The notes: generated from the letters alone by a model not told the origin. DNA of 6,555 bases from Bacillota bacterium (GCA_023441125.1 JAEZQV010000264.1:1-6555); one strand, 5' to 3'. Counted from the stretch's first letter, positions 1 to 5,885 are shown. A program made the numbers and translations.

Positions 1-1001
1 GTAATAAACTGGTGAATGGGAAAGTAGCCCAGCTCATTGACCAGGAATTTGCTAAAGGCCAACGCATGGGCGGCGTCGTTAATATTATAGAAACGCTTGG
101 GCTGGTTAAGCCGGTATTCGGTAAGCACATCCGCGGCCCGGACGATATAATGATAAAATTCAGCTTCTTTCCGGGCAATGAAGGCCTCGGTCTGGTGAGA
201 GGATGTGCCGGCGAACTCGGCCACAAGCCGCAAAAATTTGGAGGTCTCTCTGCCGCCGACCGGCAGTACCGGGATATGCAGATAAGGGGTCGCAAATTTT
301 TCCAGCAACAGTTCGGCTGTTTTTAGACCGATATGAGGGGAAACGACCAGGTTGAATTCTGCCGCCGGAATAGCGTTTAAGGCTTTAATGCCACCGCTGT
401 TATAGCCAAACAGAATATTGGCCTTGAGGCCGATACCCGCCAGCAGTTCTTTTAATTCCTGCAGATCTCCCTCCCAGAACGGGTCATGCCGCGGCACGCT
501 GGCAAATACGTTGACAAGCCCTTTTTCTTTGTGCGCGGCGGGCTTAAGATGCTGGGTGATAATAGCCTGCAGCACCAGCTCGTGCCCTTTATAACCGTCG
601 CCTTTGAAACCGCCCGTCTCGGCATAGACAATAGGTACGCCCTGTACCTGGAATTCGCTTACCACACTGCCGACATCGTCACCGATGATGTCGGCGGTGC
701 AGCCGGTCAGCACAACAAAAAAGTCGCCGTCCATGATTTTCAGCGTGCCTTCGATCACATCGCGCAGCTTGTCGGTACCGCCAAACACCACATCTTTTTC
801 TATCATATTGGTGCAGGGCATGGCATCCGCCCCGGCATAGCCGGCGCCCTGGTAACCGCCGGCCAGCGCCAGACCCCTGTGCAGTTTCGCGCCGCAGCCC
901 GGACCGGCGTGCAAAATGGGAATGGCCCGTTCTATGGCCACCACGGTCTGCTGTCCGCCCAGGGCGCAGCCGTGGCGGGGACTCTGGATAATATCAGTCA
1001 T
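1..1001 (-). CDS. Nitrogenase-like component 1, beta (NifK/NifN-like) subunit, partial at the left edge
   Basis: I read an open frame from an ATG at 1001-999 to the window edge: 333 residues with no stop, so the C-terminus is missing. It belongs to the Oxidored_nitro family (nitrogenase component 1). Visible cysteines are Cys12 (in RHGCALGG), Cys36 (in GPGCGAKL), Cys63 and Cys101 (in LTGCTADIIGDDV). By family alignment, Cys12, Cys36 and Cys101 correspond to the three P-cluster ligands of NifK. NifK has about 70 residues before its first ligand, whereas here it is residue 12, so the N-terminal extension is absent. The gene starts 1 nt after the stop of the alpha-like gene, with AAGGAG 8 nt upstream of the ATG inside the end of that gene, so the two are surely co-transcribed and probably translationally coupled. 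The likely role is the beta half of a reductase heterotetramer that takes electrons from a NifH-like protein. The substrate is unknown; NifN-like scaffold activity is an alternative. Confidence 0.85.
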   Translation of the reverse strand, partial: MTDIIQSPRHGCALGGQQTVVAIERAIPILHAGPGCGAKLHRGLALAGGYQGAGYAGADAMPCTNMIEKDVVFGGTDKLRDVIEGTLKIMDGDFFVVLTGCTADIIGDDVGSVVSEFQVQGVPIVYAETGGFKGDGYKGHELVLQAIITQHLKPAAHKEKGLVNVFASVPRHDPFWEGDLQELKELLAGIGLKANILFGYNSGGIKALNAIPAAEFNLVVSPHIGLKTAELLLEKFATPYLHIPVLPVGGRETSKFLRLVAEFAGTSSHQTEAFIARKEAEFYHYIVRAADVLTEYRLNQPKRFYNINDAAHALAFSKFLVNELGYFPIHQFI

Positions 1002-1002
1002 G

Positions 1003-2451
1003 TTATTCGCTCCTTAAAAATGAATAGGTATTCTGCTCCAGCCACCAGTCGGTATAGGGCAGTTTACTGTGTCTGGCCACATTTTCGATATAGGCGGGAT
1101 TGGCAATGGCGTCATCAATGGTCTGGCCAAAACGGATGAGGCCGTCATACAGCATTTCGGTCGGTTCATTGCCGGCAAAAATGGAAGGTACGCCTAGCTT
1201 CGCCGCCCAGACAGTGGTGATATGGCGGGAAATCGCAATATCGGGCTTCGCTTTATGAATGGCGTTGGCTACTTCGAAGGCCTGCTTATTGCAAACCCCG
1301 ACCGGGTAATTCCCGTGATGATTGACGCTGAAGCGCAGGAAGTTGAGCCGCTCGTCGTCATTGTCATATTTCTGATCATGATGCCAGACACAAGTCCCCG
1401 CAACCTCCATGCCGAGGTCCCTGACAAGGGCGATGATGCTGTAGGCCAGCGGCCCGCCGGCGGCGATAAAAGCCCGTTTGCCGGACAAGCGGCTGCGCAG
1501 CCGGTCAAGATCTGAGGCAATCTTCGCTTTTTCGGCGGCGATAACGGTTTCGACTGCGGCTTCCTTATGAAACATCCGGCCAATCTCGCGCAGCAGCTCA
1601 TCCGAGGCCTTGATGCCGAACGGCGCCGGGGCTTTGACTTCCGGTACCCCGAAATGCTGCTCCAGGCCGGCGGCCAGGTAACTGCCGAGCGTTTCACAGT
1701 ATTGCACGGTGGCGGCGGCTTCCGAGATGCGTTCAAGCTGCCCGATATTGGAGAGTGGGACAATATGGTTGGGACGCAGGCCAAGCTGCCGGAAAACACT
1801 TTCATAGACAAAGCGGTGCTGAAAACTGATTACATTGATTAAATCCGGTTGTTTGTTCTGGGCTGGCTTAACAATTTTGCGCAGGATACTGTGGCTGGAG
1901 GCATCGAAACCTGTAGCCCAGATATTGGTCCGGAAGCCTTCGCAGACGGTGGCTACTACCGGAATTCCCAGTTCTTCCTCCAGTGCATCGCAGATACCGG
2001 GGACATCGTCGCCGATGATGGCGGAAGCGCAAGTGGTTGTGACAAAAATGGCCTTGGGGTCAAAGCGGCGTTTGGCTTCCCGGATAGCTCGCTCCAGTTT
2101 GGCGCCGCCGCCGTAAATGGTGTCTTTTTCATTCAAATTGGTGTTGATGTATTGGATATTATGGACATTATAGCCCATACGGCGGTTGCCCAGCCGGAAG
2201 ACGCCGTTGCGGGTGGGAATGTCGCCGGCGCAGCCGGCAGGGCCGTGCTCAACAACGGCGGCGTCCTGTATCTGGGTCAGCATATTCATAACCTGGTCAG
2301 CGCTGCAAGAGCCGCATTGGGTAAAGGAGCGTTCCCGGTTGGCGAAATCGCTCCGGCTGACCAGCTGGGCGGCGTCCCCCTCATAGCCGGTTATGGTCCG
2401 CAGTCTGGACTCCCGGAGTTCAACTGCCGGTTCGGTTAAATTGATATTCAT
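1003..2451 (-). CDS. Nitrogenase-like component 1, alpha (NifD/NifE-like) subunit
   Basis: This 482-residue Oxidored_nitro protein is full length for a NifD-like subunit. The ATG at 2451 has GAGG 7 nt upstream. Cys46/Cys49 (FTQCGSCS), Cys74 (GPAGCAGD) and Cys141 (TTTCASAIIGDDVPGIC) match the alpha-side P-cluster ligand positions. The middle and C-terminal Rossmann-like parts are recognisable: GKRAFIAAGG near 324-333, DLGMEVAGT near 345-353 and KPDIAISRH near 402-410. By manual alignment to NifD, the FeMo-co ligand Cys275 falls in LGLRPNHIVPLSN (223-235), which has no Cys, and His442 falls in VPSIFAGNEP (421-430), which has no His. It is therefore unlikely to bind FeMo-co in the standard way and fits group IV nitrogenase-like reductases or NifE-like scaffolds. 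It is the first gene of the operon, directly upstream of the beta-like gene. The leader carries a consensus promoter and a large hairpin. Family assignment is firm; the substrate is unknown. Confidence 0.9.
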   Translation of the reverse strand: MNINLTEPAVELRESRLRTITGYEGDAAQLVSRSDFANRERSFTQCGSCSADQVMNMLTQIQDAAVVEHGPAGCAGDIPTRNGVFRLGNRRMGYNVHNIQYINTNLNEKDTIYGGGAKLERAIREAKRRFDPKAIFVTTTCASAIIGDDVPGICDALEEELGIPVVATVCEGFRTNIWATGFDASSHSILRKIVKPAQNKQPDLINVISFQHRFVYESVFRQLGLRPNHIVPLSNIGQLERISEAAATVQYCETLGSYLAAGLEQHFGVPEVKAPAPFGIKASDELLREIGRMFHKEAAVETVIAAEKAKIASDLDRLRSRLSGKRAFIAAGGPLAYSIIALVRDLGMEVAGTCVWHHDQKYDNDDERLNFLRFSVNHHGNYPVGVCNKQAFEVANAIHKAKPDIAISRHITTVWAAKLGVPSIFAGNEPTEMLYDGLIRFGQTIDDAIANPAYIENVARHSKLPYTDWWLEQNTYSFLRSE

Positions 2452-2486
2452 TGCCTGGCCTCGCTTTCTGTTATTATTTATTTAGG

Positions 2487-2548
2487 ATAAAAAGGTTGAA
2501 GGCTAATGCATATTTGACCAAATATGCATTAGCCTTCAACCTTTTTAT
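2487..2548 (-). terminator. Perfect 29-bp hairpin in the leader of the nitrogenase-like operon (putative attenuator)
   Basis: Arms 2487-2515 and 2520-2548 are perfectly complementary over 29 bp around a 4-nt loop (GACC on plus, GGUC on minus). In the minus-strand transcript the 3' arm ends ...ACCUUUUUAU, giving a short U tract that pairs with A's of the 5' arm, as in many Firmicute intrinsic terminators. It lies between the minus-strand promoter (2623-2651) and the ATG at 2451, and no gene upstream on either strand needs it as an ordinary terminator. I infer conditional termination or a 5' stabilising/processing hairpin. The minus-strand heptamer just before the hairpin (2559-2553, ATTAGCT) copies part of the 3' arm (ATTAGCC) and could compete for the 5' arm, though weakly. 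Confidence 0.6.
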
Positions 2549-2622
2549 GACCAGCTAATAAAAAAACATTATAAAAATTGCCGTACGCTAACAGGGAAAA
2601 TTTTCAAAGTAATATAGAATTA

Positions 2623-2651
2623 ATAGTACTACAGAGTATTTGGACTGTCAA
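2623..2651 (-). promoter_or_regulatory. Sigma-A type promoter for the nitrogenase-like operon
   Basis: On the minus strand, TTGACA (2651-2646) is followed after exactly 17 nt by TACTAT (2628-2623). Transcription would begin near 2616, leaving a leader of roughly 165 nt that contains the 29-bp hairpin. The -35 box is a perfect consensus match and the spacing is optimal. Confidence 0.7.
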
Positions 2652-2711
2652 TATAAATCGAAGAAGTAAGTAAACTGCCGAAAGTGCGGCGCAAACGGAT
2701 TTGTATTGACA
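2646..2711. repeat. Inverted 14-bp repeat overlapping two divergent -35 boxes
   Basis: TGTCAATATAAATC at 2646-2659 and the reverse complement of 2698-2711 (TGTCAATACAAATC) match at 13 of 14 positions. The arms are 38 bp apart, and each includes a -35 box plus the adjoining upstream A+T stretch. A related TGTCAATA occurs at 3019-3026. The element may be a pair of operators for one regulator or simply two similar promoters. Between the arms lies a small dyad, GCCG-N6-CGGC (2677-2690). Confidence 0.5.
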
Positions 2712-2734
2712 GCGCTGGTTAATCGTACTAAAAT
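2706..2734 (+). promoter_or_regulatory. Sigma-A type promoter reading right, divergent from the nitrogenase-like operon
   Basis: TTGACA at 2706-2711 and TAAAAT at 2729-2734 are separated by exactly 17 nt. The predicted start is near 2741. The first thing downstream is not a gene but a short stretch ending in a terminator at 2837-2878, which suggests a small RNA or an attenuated leader. Confidence 0.7.
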
Positions 2735-2740
2735 TTGTAA

Positions 2741-2878
2741 TTAATAGCAGTAATATTAAAAGACTGCAATATAAAGTTCTCTGCCTTATGCTTACAAGGC
2801 GTGAGTGCTTACATATGGGCTGATCAGAAAATAATGAAGGCCAAAGAGATTGTTGTGAAAATCTCTTTGGCCTTTTTT
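2741..2878 (+). ncRNA. Candidate small RNA or attenuated 5' leader, about 138 nt
   Basis: The unit is defined by a consensus promoter just upstream and a strong intrinsic terminator at its 3' end; I see no convincing ORF inside. It contains a GCCTT/AAGGC hairpin (2783-2787 with 2796-2800), two copies of TGCTTACA (one in that loop, one about 17 nt later) and an 8-bp palindrome CTGATCAG (2820-2827). I compared it from memory with purine, preQ1, TPP, SAM, THF, c-di-GMP, fluoride and guanidine riboswitches and recognised none. It could be a free sRNA, or a leader whose terminator controls read-through into the D-cysteine desulfhydrase gene. Confidence 0.5.
2837..2878 (+). terminator. Strong rho-independent terminator
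   Basis: A perfect 15-bp stem (2837-2851 with 2860-2874, beginning AAGGCCAAAG) closes an 8-nt loop. It is followed by a run of six T's at 2873-2878, two of which pair in the stem. The T tract lies on the plus-strand side, so it ends rightward transcription from the promoter at 2706-2734. Confidence 0.88.
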
Positions 2879-2907
2879 CTCCTAAGTATCTTATTGAAGG
2901 TGATTGG

Positions 2908-3027
2908 ATGAACCGAAATGCTTATTTCCTGTTCCCATACCCGAAGCAAGGACGAGAATCGACTCACCGGACCAACAATCTTATTATTACGAGTATGTTG
3001 TGGCGCTTGACACCGAATTGTCAATAA
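2908..3027 (+). CDS. Possible 39-residue small ORF, unrecognised
   Basis: An ATG at 2908 is preceded by AAGGTG at 2897-2902 (5 nt spacing) and runs for 39 codons to TAA at 3025-3027. The predicted peptide begins MNRNAYFLFPYPKQG and has no recognisable domain, signal peptide or membrane segment. It sits just after the terminator of the candidate small RNA and about 140 nt before the D-cysteine desulfhydrase gene, so it could be a leader peptide. An overlapping TTG-started frame (2904-3104, 66 codons) is equally unrecognised. Chance is a likely explanation for both. Confidence 0.2.
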   Translation: MNRNAYFLFPYPKQGRESTHRTNNLIITSMLWRLTPNCQ

Positions 3028-3032
3028 ATACC

Positions 3033-3140
3033 GTGCAGCCTGTGAGAAAGGCGAACTACAATAATGTTGTCCAGCTCTATGCTCACTTCGGCAAAACAGG
3101 GTGAGGCGAAAAGCCATGCCCGGAAGGTTAATGAACCCCA
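3033..3140 (+). other. Structured segment, possibly a 5' fragment of a group II intron
   Basis: The segment starts GTGCAG, close to the GUGYG that begins group II introns. It contains several short complementary pairs: ACAA/TTGT (3058-3061, 3067-3070), CTCAC/GTGAG (3082-3086, 3101-3105) and GGC-GAAAA-GCC (3105-3115). The GAAAGGCGAACTAC and AAGCCATGCCCGGAAGG stretches resemble, from memory only, domain I of bacterial introns. No domain V and no reverse transcriptase frame is present, so at most this is a remnant. A structured leader of the next gene is the alternative. Confidence 0.22.
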
Positions 3141-3170
3141 AAAATAATGGATAGACAAAGGAGGATTCCT

Positions 3171-4169
3171 ATGAATCTGGCACGATTTCCTCGACGGCGG
3201 TATACGGCATTTTTTACGCCAATCGAAAAACTAGAGCATTTGACTGCTGGGCTGCAAGGGCCCGGTATTTATATCAAACGGGACGATCTGCTTGGCCTTG
3301 CTGCAGGCGGCAATAAGACCAGAAAGCTGGAGTTTCTGGTCGCTGATGCCTTGGCAGCCGGTGCCGATACGTTGATTACCTGCGGCGCACTGCAGTCTAA
3401 CCATTGCCGGCTAACTTTGGCGGCTGCGGTAAAAGAAGGCCTGAAGTGTCGGTTGATATTGGAAGAACGGGTGGCAGGCAGCTACCGGCGTGATGCGCTT
3501 GGTAACAACCTGCTATATCATTTGCTTGGTGCCGAGGATATCAAGGTTGTGGCCAGCGGCACCAACTTAGTCCAAGCGATGCAGGCAACGGCTGATGAAC
3601 TGGTAAAGCAAGGACATAAGCCTTATATTATTCCCGGCGGGGGCTCCAATGCCATTGGCGCAACCGGCTATGCCGCTTGCGCACAGGAAATTCTGGCCCA
3701 GACCTTTGAGCAAGGCCTGAATATTAACTATGTGGTATGTACCAGCGGCAGCGCCGGGACACAAGCCGGGCTAGTAACAGGATTTTATGGCTGCAGCAGT
3801 ACTATTCCGGTCCTTGGCATTTCTATCAGCAAAGCCAAAGCTGCCCAGGAAAATACAGTATTGGCTCTTGTCCGGGAAACGGCGGCGCGTTTAGGGCTAA
3901 AAAACGAAATTCCGCACGAAGCCGTAGTTTGTTTTGATGACTATGTTGGACCGGGCTATTCGCTGCCTACTGCTGAAATGGTGGCGGCGGTTAAACTGCT
4001 AGCCAGAACCGAGGGCATACTGCTTGACCCGGTTTATACCGGCAAAGCCATGGCCGGATTGCTTGACCTGATACAGCGGGGCTATTTCCGGCCGGAGGAA
4101 AATGTGCTTTTCCTTCATACCGGCGGTTCCCCTGCCCTGTACGCTTATGCGGATGTGCTGGAACTATGA
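3171..4169 (+). CDS. dcyD: D-cysteine desulfhydrase (PLP-dependent, ACC deaminase family)
   Basis: The enzyme is a cytosolic fold-type II PLP enzyme expected to convert D-cysteine to pyruvate, sulfide and ammonia. I chose the ATG at 3171 because AAAGGAGG (3157-3164) lies 6 nt upstream; this gives 332 residues, the usual family length. Residues 47-56 (GNKTRKLEFL) carry the PLP lysine, probably Lys49. ALQSNHCR (73-80) is the SNH segment, TSGSAGTQAG (191-200) is the phosphate-binding loop, and Tyr263 and Tyr289 match the family's active-site tyrosines. ACC deaminases have Glu after the second tyrosine and Leu in the HxGG motif; here these are Thr290 (VYTGKA) and Thr317 (HTGGS), the pattern of D-cysteine desulfhydrases. 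A Nudix gene follows after 33 nt. Activity on other D-amino acids such as chloro-alanine or diaminopropionate is possible. Confidence 0.88.
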   Translation: MNLARFPRRRYTAFFTPIEKLEHLTAGLQGPGIYIKRDDLLGLAAGGNKTRKLEFLVADALAAGADTLITCGALQSNHCRLTLAAAVKEGLKCRLILEERVAGSYRRDALGNNLLYHLLGAEDIKVVASGTNLVQAMQATADELVKQGHKPYIIPGGGSNAIGATGYAACAQEILAQTFEQGLNINYVVCTSGSAGTQAGLVTGFYGCSSTIPVLGISISKAKAAQENTVLALVRETAARLGLKNEIPHEAVVCFDDYVGPGYSLPTAEMVAAVKLLARTEGILLDPVYTGKAMAGLLDLIQRGYFRPEENVLFLHTGGSPALYAYADVLEL

Positions 4170-4179
4170 ATTCATAGTT
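4162..4179. repeat. Perfect 18-bp palindrome across the dcyD stop codon
   Basis: AACTATGAATTCATAGTT is fully self-complementary and spans the TGA stop (4167-4169). It has no T tract and no loop, so it is not a terminator. It may be an operator or chance. The 10-mer TGGAACTATG at 4159-4168 recurs at 4204-4213 across the start of the Nudix gene. Confidence 0.55.
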
Positions 4180-4202
4180 AGCAGAATTAAAGGGATGATT
4201 CG

Positions 4203-4571
4203 ATGGAACTATGGGATGTTCTGGATGAATACCACCTGCTGGTACCTGTATGGATAAAAAATAACCAAGGAGAGTTTTTAATTACAAAGCGTGCACCTAA
4301 CAAGGCCATATTCCCTAATATGTGGGAAACAACTGTCGGTGCCGTAATGGCTGGCGAGGATAGTTTTCAAGCTGCATTACGGGAAATCAAAGAAGAAATT
4401 GGGATTAATCTAACTCCTGGACATGGAAACCGACGCCTGAAAATAAGAAATTATGACTTTCAAGCGTTTATAGAAGTTTGGTTATTCCAGGAAGAAGTAG
4501 ATATTACAAATGTAATTTATCAACCCGAGGAAGTATGTGACGCAAGTGGGAGTAGCGACAGATGGCTATAA
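4203..4571 (+). CDS. Nudix hydrolase, probably decayed (internal deletion and C-terminal frameshift)
   Basis: The 122-residue product carries a complete Nudix box at residues 46-68: Gly46, Glu52, Arg60-Glu61, Glu64-Glu65 and Gly67 fit GX5EX7REUXEEXGU, so Mg2+-dependent diphosphate hydrolysis is the expected chemistry; the substrate is unknown. AAAGGG (4189-4194) lies 8 nt before the ATG. Two things are odd. Relatives that begin MELWDVLDE normally have about 20 more residues before the YHLLVPVW strand, and these are missing here without a frame change. The C-terminus also ends abruptly in CDASGSSDRWL. A single-base shift near 4548-4552 would instead continue VATDGYKRAVKQ... for 30 codons to a TGA at 4642-4644, which resembles normal family endings. 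The gene is visibly richer in A+T than its neighbours, suggesting separate origin. It follows dcyD closely and may be co-transcribed. Confidence 0.75.
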   Translation: MELWDVLDEYHLLVPVWIKNNQGEFLITKRAPNKAIFPNMWETTVGAVMAGEDSFQAALREIKEEIGINLTPGHGNRRLKIRNYDFQAFIEVWLFQEEVDITNVIYQPEEVCDASGSSDRWL

Positions 4572-4588
4572 AAGAGCAGTTAAACAAA

Positions 4589-4640
4589 GGAAGGCCGGGA
4601 ACAATCGGTTTTTTAACAAAAACGACTATTCTGGCCTTCC
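4589..4640 (-). terminator. Inverted repeat between convergent Nudix and MFS genes, likely MFS terminator
   Basis: GGAAGGCC at 4589-4596 pairs with GGCCTTCC at 4633-4640. The loop is long and itself contains a GTTTTT/AAAAAC pairing. In the minus-strand direction the right arm is followed by a T-rich tail (CCTTTGTTTAAC), consistent with a terminator for the MFS gene. In the plus direction there is no T tract, so it would be weak for the Nudix gene. Confidence 0.5.
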
Positions 4641-4682
4641 ATGATAAGGGGGAGGAAAGCAAATTTAGGTATATTAGGCTTC

Positions 4683-5867
4683 TTAGACTTCTAATTCAAT
4701 TCGTTTTTCAACAGGTTCCTGCACAAACAGCGTCAGGATAAAGCCGATGACCGGCAGTATAGATAGTAAATTGAACGCCAGGGCCATGCCCCAGAGATCG
4801 GCGGCGCTGCCCATGGCCAGGATACCCAGGGCGCCCAGGCCGGAACTAAACCCAAGATTTAATCCTGATGCCATGCCCAGGTTATGCGGCATCATTTTCT
4901 GGATGAAGACCAGGCTGCTGGTCGCGGTAGCGGCCAGCAGTATGCTGGCTATGGCCAGCACGATAAAAATCCAGGCTCCCGTCACCAGGTTAAACAGAAA
5001 GAGAGCGGCGGCAATCGGCAAGATCGAATAGACCATAATTTGTTTACTGCCCCAGCGGTCACTCAGCGTGCCGCCAAGAATTGTACCAACAGCACCGGCA
5101 GCCAGATGTACCGTCAGCAGCAACCCGGCATAGAATTCACTGCCTTGTAAAGATGCCACATAATACAGCGGCAGGAAGGTGCTGATGCCGGAGGACACCG
5201 TGGCTCTGGTCAGTACGGTTCCCATAAGCGCCAACAGTGACCAATTTATCGACAGTTTTAAGTAACGGATACTGCTGCTGACGGCTGTCTTTGGCCGGGG
5301 GAGACGAAACACCAGACGGAATAATACTAGGCTGATGATTAAATAAGGCAGCGGATAAAGGAGCAATAACAGGCTTTCCCCGTATATAAGCAATGCAGCT
5401 AAAAATAATGCTCCCAGAGAAATGCCGGCATTGCCGCCAACAGAAAACAGACTTAACGACTTTCCCAGGAAGCCGTGACTTAGGAGGCTGACCGTTTTTG
5501 CCGCCTGCGGATGAAATATGGCCGACCCAATACCGTTTAAAGCAACAAACAGGAAAACTTGCCAATAACTAGGGGAGAATAGTACGCCCAGCATTGACAG
5601 GCCTAAAATCAGGCAGCCGGCCGGCATCAACCAGAGCCGGGGCTTCTGATCGCTTAAATAGCCGAAAAAAGGCTGACTGATGGAAGACGTTATACTTTGC
5701 ATCAGGGTAATAGAGCCTATTTGTGCATAGGACAGGGCAAACTTTGCTTTTAGGAACGGCAAGGCTGCATAAAAAGCTCCCGGTGACATATCAACGATGC
5801 CATGCGCCAGGGCCAGCAGCCATATTGCATTGGGTACAGCCTTGAAGGAATGAACCAGAGGAATCAC
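4683..5867 (-). CDS. MFS transporter of the fosmidomycin-resistance (Fsr) type
   Basis: This 394-residue, very hydrophobic protein has about 12 predicted membrane segments split by a charged loop near 188-205 (FRLPRPKT...), the usual MFS two-half layout. Fsr-like features are the N-terminal AHGIVDMSPGAFYAALPFL (21-39), GYLSDQKPR (69-77, loop 2-3), GIGSAIFHPQAAK (112-124) and GGTLSDRWGSK (265-275, the motif repeated in loop 8-9). It is expected to be a proton-driven exporter in the cytoplasmic membrane; the real substrate is unknown and fosmidomycin should not be assumed. The start is GTG at 5867-5865 with only a weak purine-rich site (GAAAGAAAG) before it, so translation may be modest. The next in-frame Met, residue 27, would cut into the first helix. 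Upstream lie a consensus promoter and an attenuator-like terminator. Confidence 0.88.
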   Translation of the reverse strand: MIPLVHSFKAVPNAIWLLALAHGIVDMSPGAFYAALPFLKAKFALSYAQIGSITLMQSITSSISQPFFGYLSDQKPRLWLMPAGCLILGLSMLGVLFSPSYWQVFLFVALNGIGSAIFHPQAAKTVSLLSHGFLGKSLSLFSVGGNAGISLGALFLAALLIYGESLLLLLYPLPYLIISLVLFRLVFRLPRPKTAVSSSIRYLKLSINWSLLALMGTVLTRATVSSGISTFLPLYYVASLQGSEFYAGLLLTVHLAAGAVGTILGGTLSDRWGSKQIMVYSILPIAAALFLFNLVTGAWIFIVLAIASILLAATATSSLVFIQKMMPHNLGMASGLNLGFSSGLGALGILAMGSAADLWGMALAFNLLSILPVIGFILTLFVQEPVEKRIELEV

Positions 5868-5885
5868 TTTCTTTCGTTAAATATT

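Larger units (their letters stand above)
2879..3170. other. Intergenic stretch with no convincing gene
   Basis: This stretch separates the terminator from the D-cysteine desulfhydrase gene. Apart from the doubtful 39-codon ORF it holds an 18-bp dyad, TTGACACCGAATTGTCAA (3007-3024: two 6-bp arms, 6-bp spacer), and a hairpin-rich segment at 3033-3140. I found no good -10 box at 17 nt from either TTGACA of the dyad, so I do not call a promoter there. The source of transcription for the downstream gene is therefore unclear: read-through from 2706-2734 is possible. Confidence 0.5.

Noticed and set aside
486..1139. 217-codon plus-strand ORF
   Set aside because: It is antisense to the nitrogenase-like genes, crosses their junction, and has no recognisable domain; the minus strand carries clear family motifs there.
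1269..1811. 180-codon minus-strand ORF
   Set aside because: It overlaps the alpha-like subunit in another frame and has low-complexity Pro/Ser/Arg-rich shadow composition.
2487..2548. Hairpin as an insertion sequence or transposon end
   Set aside because: There is no transposase, target duplication or partner repeat nearby; the structure is a single self-contained hairpin.
2820..2840. Hammerhead-like CTGAT...GAA core
   Set aside because: The conserved CUGAUGA is not present (CTGATCA instead) and the required stems are missing.
3110..3135. Resemblance of CCGGAAGGTTAAT to a 23S rRNA segment
   Set aside because: Only about 13 nt agree and the flanks do not follow the rRNA sequence, so this is not an rRNA fragment.
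2824..3141. 105-codon minus-strand ORF
   Set aside because: It runs through the terminator hairpin, has no ribosome binding site or recognisable motif, and its composition does not look coding.
2741..3170. Known riboswitch, T-box or tRNA
   Set aside because: I looked for T-box, SAM, TPP, c-di-GMP, cobalamin, purine, fluoride and guanidine signatures and for a tRNA cloverleaf, and none fitted.
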